Origin: Leptothermofonsia sichuanensis E412
GTDB taxonomy: Bacteria; Cyanobacteriota; Cyanobacteriia; Leptolyngbyales; Leptolyngbyaceae
NCBI RefSeq assembly: GCF_019891175.1
Contig: NZ_CP072600.1
Location: 6,076,001 to 6,140,000 of the forward strand
Direction: 5' to 3'
DNA: 64,000 nucleotides
Position numbers and translations under genes: made by a program. Shown here in pieces: positions 17,443 through 25,207 of this stretch. The notes under the pieces were generated by a model. The model was not told the origin of the DNA, did no database searches, and saw nothing but the letters and a program-made list of their open reading frames with translations. Position 1 is the stretch's first letter. Each line of letters opens with the position of its first letter.

Positions 17443-17551
17443 ACTAGTAGAGCAAATTAAAAGTTCTGCAACGTAGGTTGGATAGAGCGATAGCGAAACT
17501 TGACCATTCCAAAGCCTTCATGTTGCAAAATTAAGTGTTTACTCTACTAGT
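17443..17551. repeat. CTAGTAGAG-ended mini-element, family I
   Basis: A 109-bp segment bounded by perfect 10-bp inverted repeats, ACTAGTAGAG (17443-17452) and CTCTACTAGT (17542-17551). The next inward bases (CAAATTAA at the left, AATTAAGTG at the right) keep some symmetry. Only one copy is seen. Its right-hand CTAG supplies the TAG stop of the minus-strand gene at 17547. Confidence 0.6.
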
Positions 17552-18383
17552 GCTGATAAGTCTTTTGCTGAACTTGTACCTGCCGCAGTCGATCCAGGTA
17601 TTTTGAAATAATGATGGTTCCATGATCGCGGGTAGTCAGCAGTTTGCGATCGCAGATACTGTCTGAGCAACCCCTGGCATGGTTCAGATATTGATCCAAC
17701 ATGTTTGGTGAAGTTGGCTGGTTCAGTTCATTAGAAATAATCACAATTTCGGGTTTACAATAATCAAATACTTCTGGACAATAGCTTTCTTCTCGCCCAT
17801 GATTAGCGGCAACAAATATGTTGACGTGTCGCAGTCGATTGCAAAAATCTCCATCCTTGAGCAGTGACCGCCACCCCGCTATTTCCAGATCGCTGGGAAA
17901 AATGATTTTAATATCTCGATAAGATACAAACGTAACCAGACTAAGATTGTGGGCATCCTGGAAGTCTGGGTAATTGTTCCAGAAAAAGGAAAAATCAATC
18001 CCGTGAATTTTCATGGTCTGACTGATTTGAGGGCAGCGTGAATTGCGATCGGTTGTGAGCACATTACTAAACCGTTGATTCGCCAGATCCAATTCATGAA
18101 ACTGATCAGCATTTAATGATGGATTAGCGACTAAGAAATGAACAGCTAAGCCATCTATCAACGTTTGTCTGAGAAAATTAGAGAGACCCGCTAAATGTTC
18201 TTTTCCGTAAGCAGGAATAATCAAACAATCCAGGGAGGTACATTGTTGCTTCAACAGGTGGTGAGAAGGGTTAAAGCCACTACGTGTACCATAACCGAAA
18301 TCTATCAAAATCGTGTGATGATCGCTTGTACTAACTGCAGCACAGAACCCATGATCAACGTCAAAAATCTTGATGTCTAACAT
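17547..18383 (-). CDS. ComEC-like metallo-beta-lactamase-fold protein, degenerate metal site
   Basis: A 278-residue soluble protein that follows the layout of the ComEC C-terminal hydrolase domain. It has the opening FDVDHGFCA (residues 7-15), an ILIDFGYG strand, the loop IIPAYGKEHLAG (55-66), a central VTFVSYRDIKIIFPSDLE, the NIFVAANHGREES segment and an IVIISNE strand. In active enzymes the 55-66 loop reads HxHxDH. Here only H63 is left, so hydrolase activity is doubtful. There is no signal peptide or membrane part. A broken tandem copy lies just upstream. Its role is unknown; stand-alone proteins of this fold occur in conflict and signalling loci. Confidence 0.65.
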   Translation of the reverse strand: MLDIKIFDVDHGFCAAVSTSDHHTILIDFGYGTRSGFNPSHHLLKQQCTSLDCLIIPAYGKEHLAGLSNFLRQTLIDGLAVHFLVANPSLNADQFHELDLANQRFSNVLTTDRNSRCPQISQTMKIHGIDFSFFWNNYPDFQDAHNLSLVTFVSYRDIKIIFPSDLEIAGWRSLLKDGDFCNRLRHVNIFVAANHGREESYCPEVFDYCKPEIVIISNELNQPTSPNMLDQYLNHARGCSDSICDRKLLTTRDHGTIIISKYLDRLRQVQVQQKTYQH

Positions 18384-18437
18384 CTTCTTACTCCAGGTAA
18401 AATAGCATAGGTTTTTGAAATCTTCTGAGATTTCAAT

Positions 18438-19313
18438 TTATGTTTGATAGACTTCAGCCTGTTGTAGCTGATTCCTTTTAGACTGTTGAGTACTTATTTC
18501 TATAGGATTGTTTGGAATTGTTTGGATGGTAATTGTTCCAGCATCACGAGTTGTCAATACTTTTTGTCTACCCAGATCTGTTTCGATTCCATGGGCATGA
18601 TATTCGTATTGACGAATTGCGGCAAGAGGAAGCCTTCTGTGAAGATGATTGGAAATAATCACCAGATCTGGTTTGCAATAGTTAAAAACCTCTGGACAAT
18701 ACCCATCTTCTTGTCCATGATTCGAAGCAACCAATAAGTTAACTTGACGAAGGCGATCGCAAAATTCAGTATTTTTCAACAAATTTCGCCAACCTTCTAT
18801 TTTCAAATCACTGGGGAAAATAATATGCATATCCTGACAGGAAAAAAATGTAACTAGGCTCAGGTTTCGAATATCTAGAAAATCTGGGTAAGAGTTCCAG
18901 AAAAAAGAAAGTTTACAATTTTGCCAGTCAATAAACTAATTGATCTTTCGTTGTTGGCGGAGCACGTTACTCAGTCGTTTTAGAGTCGAACCTGTACCAG
19001 GATTGCGAATCATCAGTTCAGGTAAGTTAGCAGCATTGATGGATGGATTTGCAATCAAGCAGTCGATTGAAAAGTAATACTCAGAAACATGACTACTAAG
19101 ATCAGAAAATCCGGTTAAATGTCCTTTAGTGTAAGCAGGTATAACAAGATAATCGATATGCCGGGAGGGATGATTGAGCAAGTATCTGGCAGGACGAAAC
19201 CCAGTACGAAAGCTGTAGCCGCAGCCAAGCAGCATTATGTGATGCTCATTTAGTTCAATCGCAGCGCAGAATCCATGATCTACATCAAAAAGCTTAATCT
19301 TTACCATACTCAC
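18438..19313 (-). pseudogene. Tandem paralogue of the ComEC-like gene, interrupted by an in-frame TAG
   Basis: Reading one frame from 19313 down to 18438 gives 292 codons aligned end to end with the neighbour at 17547-18383 (FDVDHGFCA, IPAYTKGHLTG, LSFFWNSYPDF, IIFPSDLKIEGW, LLVASNHGQED). The frame is broken only by a TAG at 18936-18938, after LSNVLRQQRKIN. The same frame resumes at once (FIDWQNCKLSFFWN), so this is a nonsense change and not a frameshift. A few residues are missing relative to the intact copy at the same point. The upstream part would give a 125-residue fragment. It is most likely a recent pseudogene. Readthrough or a sequencing error are alternatives. Confidence 0.7.
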
Positions 19314-19384
19314 TTTCTATGCCTGATAAAAGCTAGTCCTAATAAAAACTGGCATCACTTAATAAAACTGACATCAATCTATTG

Positions 19385-19470
19385 ACTGTTCTTGGCACCG
19401 TTCGGCTTCGACGGGGAACGCTCAGCGGAACTACGCTCCCTGTCGAAGCCTCCATCGAGCCACACTTACA
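19385..19470. repeat. Palindromic repeat of the GGCTTCGAC type
   Basis: CGGCTTCGACGGGGA (starting 19401) is mirrored by CCCTGTCGAAGCC, around a core CTCAGCGGAACTACG. This kind of hairpin repeat is common in cyanobacterial spacers. It lies between the broken MBL-fold gene and the next small gene. Confidence 0.55.
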
Positions 19471-19559
19471 TTGAAGCCTGATTTCTAAAACCTGTCCGTG
19501 TAGAAATGGGTTACTGAACTGACGCCACAAACTACTGGTGCTAGAAGCGTTGGGGATTT

Positions 19560-19775
19560 CTAGCCCACGCCAAAATCAAAAACCACGTCGTAAGTGATAT
19601 CAGGAGCCATTTTTGTCAAGAACTGCAAATGCTCCTCGGCTGCTGTCCGAGAATCAAACTGAGCAATCATACTGTATTGCGAATTGGGAAGACGGCGAAC
19701 AACACACCAGGAAGGAGGTGTAAGTAGTGCATCGTCTACTCTATTGGATTCAGCACGAGTCATCTCAGTATGCAT
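19560..19775 (-). CDS. Small conserved-looking protein of unknown function
   Basis: About 71 residues with the core SWCVVRRLPNSQYSMIAQFD, then SRTAAEEHLQFL. The alternating pattern suggests a small alpha/beta fold. A longer frame reaches 19904 but its added N-terminus is Cys-rich and unlike the rest, so I take the ATG at 19775. I recognise it only as a type of small cyanobacterial protein. Confidence 0.55.
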   Translation of the reverse strand: MHTEMTRAESNRVDDALLTPPSWCVVRRLPNSQYSMIAQFDSRTAAEEHLQFLTKMAPDITYDVVFDFGVG

Positions 19776-19935
19776 AGTTATCTGACAACAAAAGAACCAC
19801 GGGCATTCGCCACAGGACTGGAAAATGCCCGCAGAAGAAGGCAATTGCAGCCGTGAGAGTTTAAGGAATCCTATATTCAACTGCGGCTTGCCACACCTTA
19901 GCATGGGTGTTAATCTATATTCAAGACTTTGAAGA

Positions 19936-19976
19936 TTCTAATATTTTAACATTCTAATATGTTAGTTTTCTAATAT
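19936..19976 (+). promoter_or_regulatory. Three direct repeats at 16-bp spacing upstream of sulP
   Basis: TTCTAATAT occurs at 19936-19944, 19952-19960 and 19968-19976, an exact 16-bp period. The middle copy is set in AACATTCTAATATGTT, an inverted repeat of AACAT. The flanking bases differ between units, which favours conserved binding sites over a fresh slippage product. The last unit is 53 bp before the sulP ATG, a good position for an operator or activator site. The ArsR protein at 16628 is a plausible binder. Confidence 0.55.
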
Positions 19977-20029
19977 GCATAGATACGGGATGTAGAGATA
20001 CTCAGATGATGGGGGTTTTCTGAAATCTA

Positions 20030-21709
20030 ATGAGTGTAGTACACCATTTCAGTAGCAAACTGCGAACCTGGACAGGTCGTATGGTCGCTTACTGGCAGGG
20101 CGACGTAGCAGGAGGATTAACCGCGGCTGTGGTAGCCTTGCCCCTTGCGCTGGCGTTTGCGGTCGCAAGTGGGGTAGATCCAAAAGCAGGACTTTATACA
20201 GCGATTGTTGCAGGAATTGTCGCGGCTGTTTTTGGCGGATCTCCAGTTCAGATTACGGGTCCTACCGGAGCAATGGCGGTTATTCTGGTAGGAATTGTTG
20301 CCAGGTACGGGATTGAGAAGGTATGGATTGCTGGGGTGATGGCAGGCATCATCCAGGTGGCTCTGGGAGTTGCCAAACTCGGAAGATTGGTTAAGTTCAT
20401 TCCCTATCCGGTCACCGCAGGCTTTACCAATGGGATTGCTGTAATCATTTTTTGCGGACAATTAAATAACTTCTTAGGCCTGCAATTACCTCGTAGCGAA
20501 CATTTTCTGCCTGGATTGTGGCAAACAATAACCCATCTGGAGGGGGTGAATTGGGCGGCTGTTGGATTGGCAGCCGTGGTGATTGTGACTAAATTGTTTT
20601 GGTCACGAATTACAACCGCAATACCTGCTTCACTCGTTGGGTTGGTGCTGGCAACAACGATCGCATCTGTCTTACGCCTTAACATTCCCACCATCGGCTC
20701 AATCCCGCAATCGCTGCCGAGTTTTCAGACAATTCCTCATTGGAATGATTTTGGACTAATTCGGGATTTAATCAATCCTGCGTTAGCGCTGGCAGCATTG
20801 GGTAGTATTGAATCACTGCTCTCGGCAGTCGTGGCAGATGGCCTGACCGTGAGTGAAAAGCATAACAGCGATCGCGAATTGATTGGTCAGGGTTTGGCAA
20901 ATATCGTTGTTCCCTTTTTTGGCGGCATTCCGGCAACAGGGGCGATCGCTCGCACGGCGGTTAACGTACGAGCAGGCGGCAAAACCCGACTCTCCGGAGT
21001 AATTCATGGAGTAGCGCTTGCCATCATTGTTCTCGTTTTAGCCCCATTAGCTGCTCAAGTGCCCCTGGCAGCCCTGGCAGGCATTCTAATGGTGACGAGC
21101 GTGCGAATGATTGAGTGGGAAGCGATCGGGTTACTGGCGCGGGCAACCTATTCTGATTTTGCAGTCATGCTCCTTACCTGGATGGTGACCATCTTCTTTG
21201 ACCTGGTGCTGGCAGTGGAAGTTGGATTGATTGCGGCAGGGGCGTTGTTTATCAAACGCATGAGTGATCTGAGTTTGGGCAAGGTTCCTGAAACAGAGGT
21301 TTTTCCACCCGGTGTGCCGTTGGAGTTGAGTAAGCAGATTGCCGTTTACCGGGTTGATGGTCCCGTATTTTTTGGAGCGGCTGAACGGTTTGTAACATTC
21401 CTGCGCGATGAACCAGAAGTGAAGTATCTGATTTTGCGGATGCGATTTGTGCCCAACATGGATACGACCGGACTGGTTGCTTTGGAAGATATCTACCATG
21501 ACCTGAAACGGCATGATTGTCGCTTACTGCTCAGTGGGTTGCAACCTGAAGTTGAAAAGTTACTGGAACGCAGTGGGTTTCTAGACAAAATTGGACGAGA
21601 AAACTGCTTTGAAACAACGGACGCTGCTATCTGTGCGTTAAATCCTGATTTGGCCGCCTGTCAAACAGAACTGACGCTAAATACGCGATCAGAAGAATTA
21701 GTTGCTTAA
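20030..21709 (+). CDS. SulP-family anion transporter with STAS domain
   Basis: A 559-residue permease. The SulP signature region is near the N-terminus (GDVAGGLTAAVVALPLALAF), followed by GLYTAIVAGIVAAVFGGSPVQITGPTGAM in pieces along the first helices. A C-terminal STAS domain (from about residue 440) contains VLILRMRFVPNMDTTGL-like sequence. About ten to twelve membrane segments are expected. Cyanobacterial SulP proteins include the sodium-dependent bicarbonate transporter BicA and sulfate permeases. The sequence does not let me choose. The ATG at 20030 follows the repeat-type regulatory region. Confidence 0.92.
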   Translation: MSVVHHFSSKLRTWTGRMVAYWQGDVAGGLTAAVVALPLALAFAVASGVDPKAGLYTAIVAGIVAAVFGGSPVQITGPTGAMAVILVGIVARYGIEKVWIAGVMAGIIQVALGVAKLGRLVKFIPYPVTAGFTNGIAVIIFCGQLNNFLGLQLPRSEHFLPGLWQTITHLEGVNWAAVGLAAVVIVTKLFWSRITTAIPASLVGLVLATTIASVLRLNIPTIGSIPQSLPSFQTIPHWNDFGLIRDLINPALALAALGSIESLLSAVVADGLTVSEKHNSDRELIGQGLANIVVPFFGGIPATGAIARTAVNVRAGGKTRLSGVIHGVALAIIVLVLAPLAAQVPLAALAGILMVTSVRMIEWEAIGLLARATYSDFAVMLLTWMVTIFFDLVLAVEVGLIAAGALFIKRMSDLSLGKVPETEVFPPGVPLELSKQIAVYRVDGPVFFGAAERFVTFLRDEPEVKYLILRMRFVPNMDTTGLVALEDIYHDLKRHDCRLLLSGLQPEVEKLLERSGFLDKIGRENCFETTDAAICALNPDLAACQTELTLNTRSEELVA

Positions 21710-21929
21710 TGGTTAGACCGTTCGATGATGAAACTTATCAGTCACTTAATCCAAAATTCGGATGAATTAGCTGACTGCGTTGATGCAGACGATAAGTTTT
21801 TCATCAGATCCAGCAACAATCACCGTTGGTGTTGCGATCGCTCCTTCCCGGGTAGCGATCGCCTTTTCTCTTCTGCTGGTTGTTCAACTGACTGCAGTCA
21901 TTAGGTATAGGGCAATCAGTTCAACAAAA

Positions 21930-21963
21930 AAGGATGGCTTTAATATAAGGATGGCTTTAATGA
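21930..21963 (+). repeat. 17-bp tandem duplication of a start region
   Basis: AAGGATGGCTTTAATAT (21930-21946) is followed by AAGGATGGCTTTAATGA (21947-21963). Each unit has an AAGG ribosome-site-like motif and an ATG. The first ATG gives Met-Ala-Leu-Ile then stop. The second opens the next gene. Confidence 0.8.
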
Positions 21964-22178
21964 AACAGATTATTAGTCGAGAGTCTCTTCAACGATTTTA
22001 TGGAAAAGGAATACATCTGTATGAACAGGGAATTGAGTGTCATGGGTGGTTTATTGTGCCGTTTGTGTCTGGACAGTTTTATGCAACAAGCTGCTTTTGT
22101 CCTAAGGGAAAGCGCTACATCAGTTGGAGTCAATATTCTAGTTTAGATGAGGCGGTCAATGAATACCTTGCATATTGA
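21951..22178 (+). CDS. Small protein of unknown function
   Basis: 75 residues from the ATG at 21951 (MALMKQIISRESLQRFYGKG), ending SLDEAVNEYLAY. It has the look of a small SH3- or KTSC-like fold but I cannot name the family. The same frame stays open upstream to 21780 and would add a hydrophobic segment, but the duplicated ribosome-site region makes the shorter form more likely. The stop codon region overlaps the next gene by 20 bp, suggesting translational coupling. Confidence 0.5.
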   Translation: MALMKQIISRESLQRFYGKGIHLYEQGIECHGWFIVPFVSGQFYATSCFCPKGKRYISWSQYSSLDEAVNEYLAY

Positions 22179-22446
22179 AATTATTGGCAACAGTAATGAG
22201 GATTGCCGTTTTCTGGAGAACAATGTATTGACAGCAATGGTTAAACTAGGCATTACTGCTCATGTCAATTGCATCGCGGATGCTGAGGAAGTCAAGCGAC
22301 GACGATTGGGCTGTACGCCAGTATTGACTATTAATGGTAGAGTCGTCAGTCAGGGACAAAATATTTCATCAAGACACATTCAGACATTTCTGCGCGAAGC
22401 GACGGATGTCTCGCAGCATGGAGATTTTCTGAGCCGAATGTTTTAA
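22159..22446 (+). CDS. Small thioredoxin-fold protein (TM0996-like)
   Basis: 95 residues. The layout is that of small glutaredoxin-like proteins: a first strand (HIEIIGNSNEDCRFLENN), a helix, a second strand (AHVNCIADAEEV) and the cis-proline region (GCTPVLTINGRVVSQG). The usual CxxC at the first helix is reduced to one cysteine (EDCRF), so a dithiol reductase role is doubtful; thiol binding or a monothiol role is possible. The start is ATG 22159. A 12-bp longer frame exists. It overlaps the preceding small gene and lies downstream of sulP on the same strand. Confidence 0.7.
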   Translation: MNTLHIEIIGNSNEDCRFLENNVLTAMVKLGITAHVNCIADAEEVKRRRLGCTPVLTINGRVVSQGQNISSRHIQTFLREATDVSQHGDFLSRMF

Positions 22447-22475
22447 GGGTTGCCGCGAACAGCAACGACTCAACT

Positions 22476-23426
22476 TCAAACCTTTTGAATCACTGTCCGT
22501 CCCAGTAATCCCTGGGGTCTGACGAGTAACACGATGAATAAAATTCCAAATGCAACCGCATCTTTATAAGCAGAGTACTCGCCGGGAACAAATGCTTCTA
22601 CCAGTCCGATCAACAACCCTCCCACAACTGCGCCCGGAATACTACCCAGGCCACCTAAGACAATGACTGCCAGTCCCTTAAGCCCAAAACCAATGCCAAA
22701 GTAGGGACCGGCAATGCTAACGCTGGAACCCACTAAAGTGCCTGCTACGGCTGCCAGAAAACTGCTGACAAAAAAGGTCAGAACGATGAAGCGATCGGTG
22801 TTGATGCCTAACAGGCTGGCGGTGGTTGGATCCTCTGCTACTGCCCGCATGGCTTTGCCGTATTTCGTTGCATTAATGGAATAGGTCAGGACACACAAAA
22901 TCACCCCTGCAATCAGAAAGATCACAATTTGCACAGTGCGAATGGGAATCGGGTTATCGACTGTGCCAAAGTTGATGGCGGGGGGCAAATTACCAAAGGT
23001 ATCGGCTGGGAATGTATAATTTTCAGCACCAACCAGATACTGAATCAGGTTCACAATTACCAGTGCCACACCCAAGCTAGAAACAACCGTCAACAGCGGA
23101 TCCGCCCGTTTGCGGCGGAGGGGACGAAACGCCAGGCGCTCGATCGCGACACCCACCAATCCTGCCAGCACACCACTGATCAGGGTCGCCAACCAGAACG
23201 GTAAATTGAGGGGTAACTGGGCATTTGCCAGTAAGCCATTAAACCCAAATGCACCGCCCATCAATGCATAGGTAAAATATGCTCCCAGGGTGAACACTGC
23301 TCCATGGGCAAAATTGATGATTCCCAGGATTGAAAAGATCAGCGTATATCCCAGCGCGAAAATGGCATAAACGCTGCCAATGGAAAGGCCATTAAGAAAG
23401 TTTTGCAGAAACAGTGTCAGGTTCAT
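22476..23426 (-). CDS. Branched-chain/neutral amino acid ABC transporter permease (LivH/NatD type)
   Basis: A 316-residue permease with about eight hydrophobic segments. The N-terminus QNFLNGLSIGSVYAIFALGY and the segment IINFAHGAVFTLGAYFTY are typical of LivH. The GLKGLAVIVLGGLGSIPGA motif near the C-terminus is the ABC-interaction loop. In cyanobacteria such permeases belong to the Nat system for neutral amino acids or to urea (Urt) and related systems. The binding protein lies upstream on the same strand. The second permease and both ATPases are not adjacent. I take the ATG at 23426 over a TTG 6 bp upstream. Confidence 0.9.
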   Translation of the reverse strand: MNLTLFLQNFLNGLSIGSVYAIFALGYTLIFSILGIINFAHGAVFTLGAYFTYALMGGAFGFNGLLANAQLPLNLPFWLATLISGVLAGLVGVAIERLAFRPLRRKRADPLLTVVSSLGVALVIVNLIQYLVGAENYTFPADTFGNLPPAINFGTVDNPIPIRTVQIVIFLIAGVILCVLTYSINATKYGKAMRAVAEDPTTASLLGINTDRFIVLTFFVSSFLAAVAGTLVGSSVSIAGPYFGIGFGLKGLAVIVLGGLGSIPGAVVGGLLIGLVEAFVPGEYSAYKDAVAFGILFIVLLVRPQGLLGRTVIQKV

Positions 23427-23768
23427 CAGCAATAGCAGGGGGCAGGGGGGCAGAGAACTATCAGGATAAAGTTTTGAGACTTTTTATAGCATTTTTGCAT
23501 CCAGCAAGATATGTGGACTTTCCACCAGCTTGTTTTCCAAAAGTGCTCTTAACTCGCCAGGCAGGGACGATATTCCTCAGTCAGTTGCTCAATTGAGCGC
23601 ATGAATCCCAATCTCTTTCAGCAGGCTGAATCTTGGAACGCTGGTACAGAAATCCGATTTCTTGGAACTCTGAACCAGTGCTCCAGGTAAATTGGCTCAA
23701 ACTCTTACATGGGAAGAGCTTCAGGGAGCGATCGCTCACCTCAAAATAGCTATCGCTATCAATTCTCT
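23427..23768. other. Spacer between the permease and binding-protein genes
   Basis: No gene is supported. It carries a shortened family A element (23632-23686) in an otherwise plain AT-rich sequence. Confidence 0.55.
23632..23686. repeat. Shortened CTAG-type element, family A copy 3
   Basis: The two ends of the family are present (GGAACGCTGGTACAGAAATC and TTCTTGGAACTCTGAACCAG) but the middle 50 bp are missing. The terminal CTAGs are mutated to CTTG and CCAG. It looks like an internal-deletion derivative. Confidence 0.65.
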
Positions 23769-24983
23769 TCACTTCAGAAATACAAATTGCCCATTTTTAC
23801 CATCTGGTTCCATCTTGATCTGAGCCACGTAAAAATCCTTCTGAATAATTTCCCCTTCCGGCGTGAAGGCAATTTCACCCAGGGGGGTGTCATACTTGCC
23901 CGTCAGGAGTTGCCGATTCAAATCAACGCGCAGTTGTGGCAATGAGAGTTGAGTCACTTTCTGCTTACTGTCCAGGGCTTTCAACGCTTCAACAAAAACC
24001 TGCACGCCAGCAAAGGTCTGAGCGCTGAACTGAGGGGGGTCTTTTTTGTACTGTTTCATGAAGGCTTCCCGAAATGCTTTATTGACTGCACCAGGATGCT
24101 CTGGACTGTAGGCCTGTGCAATCAGAACCCCATCGCAGAGAGCCTTACAAACCTTAAAAATATTAGAGGTATTGAGTCCATTGCCCCCAATGATCAAACC
24201 CCGGTAGCCCAGTTCTCGCAGTTGCCGCACCAGGTTGCCCCCATCTGCGGACAGGCCAGAAATAATGACTAAATCGGGTTTGGCATTGAGGGCAGCCGTA
24301 GCCTGGGATTGAAAGTCAGTGTCCGTGGTCTGAAATTTCTGAACCGTAACAATTTCCAACTTCTGGTCTTTAACGGTCTGCTGAAAAATATCCGTTTCAG
24401 ATTTGCTAAAAGCATCATTTTGGGCAAAGAAGACAGCCACCCTTTTAATGGTGGGATCCATCCTAAGGGCGGCTTTAACGGAATTGGGAGCAACGACCGA
24501 AACGGGAGCCGATACCCGAGACACAAATTCACCAATCTGAGGAATTCCTTTAGCCGTATTCGATGGACCAATCACAGGAACTCTGGCATTGTTGGCGATG
24601 GGATTGGCACTGAAGGCTTGCTGTGAGAGGGTTGGACCCACAATACCCACGACCTTATCCCGGTTGATCAGGGTTTGAAAAGCATTAATGGCTCCAGCTT
24701 CGTCTCCCCCCGTATCCTGGAAAACCAGCCTGATCGGAGTTCCATTGATACCGCCTTTTTCATTGAAATATTGTTCGGCAATCTTTGCCCCATTGACTTC
24801 TTCCTGTCCTAGGAGTGCAACATTACTGGTCTGGGCAACTCCAATCCCGATCAAGATTGCGTTTCCTCCCGCTGCCTGAGGAGAATCCGTGGTGGTTGTG
24901 GTGCCAGGATTACTGGAGTTACAGGCACTCAGGGCGATCGCCAGAGGAACCAGGAAAACAGATAAACGAGAAGCAACATTCAT
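23769..24983 (-). CDS. Branched-chain/neutral amino acid ABC transporter substrate-binding lipoprotein (LivJ/NatB type)
   Basis: A 404-residue periplasmic binding protein. The N-terminus has a lipoprotein signal with the lipobox LSAC (Cys near residue 21), then a Thr/Ser linker and a type I periplasmic-binding fold (IGIGVAQTSNVALLGQEE, GIVGPTLSQQAF, VIGPSNTAKGIPQ). This family binds leucine, isoleucine, valine or other neutral amino acids. It is transcribed toward the LivH-like permease, 336 bp away. The ATG at 24983 opens the signal peptide directly. Confidence 0.92.
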   Translation of the reverse strand: MNVASRLSVFLVPLAIALSACNSSNPGTTTTTDSPQAAGGNAILIGIGVAQTSNVALLGQEEVNGAKIAEQYFNEKGGINGTPIRLVFQDTGGDEAGAINAFQTLINRDKVVGIVGPTLSQQAFSANPIANNARVPVIGPSNTAKGIPQIGEFVSRVSAPVSVVAPNSVKAALRMDPTIKRVAVFFAQNDAFSKSETDIFQQTVKDQKLEIVTVQKFQTTDTDFQSQATAALNAKPDLVIISGLSADGGNLVRQLRELGYRGLIIGGNGLNTSNIFKVCKALCDGVLIAQAYSPEHPGAVNKAFREAFMKQYKKDPPQFSAQTFAGVQVFVEALKALDSKQKVTQLSLPQLRVDLNRQLLTGKYDTPLGEIAFTPEGEIIQKDFYVAQIKMEPDGKNGQFVFLK

Positions 24984-25020
24984 AACCCAGTCTCATTCTG
25001 TGGGTAAGGGGGACTATACA

Positions 25021-25050
25021 GATCTCATTTCAATAGATCTCATTTCATCA
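25021..25050. repeat. 15-bp tandem duplication
   Basis: GATCTCATTTCAATA is followed directly by GATCTCATTTCATCA, just upstream of the binding-protein gene and probably within its promoter region. Confidence 0.75.
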
Positions 25051-25104
25051 TATTCTGTGGGTACTCACGAGGAGATCATGGAAGTTATGGCAGGGGGCAG
25101 GAGA

Positions 25105-25140
25105 CGAGAGGAGTGAGGAGTGAGGAGTGAGGAGTGGGTG
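25105..25140. repeat. GGAGTGA low-complexity tandem repeat
   Basis: Several copies of the heptamer GGAGTGA run together, followed by GGGTGG. This is a short-repeat tract of a kind common in cyanobacterial spacers. Confidence 0.75.
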
Positions 25141-25207
25141 GTTGAACACAGCGCCATCCTGATGTGCCCCCGGTGTCTCTGTAGTGAAGTTTCAGGTTAC
25201 AAAATTC

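Noticed and set aside
19936-19976. The 16-bp repeats as a mere slippage product
   Set aside because: The bases between the nonamers differ while the nonamers are identical, so shared function is more likely, though slippage followed by divergence is not excluded.
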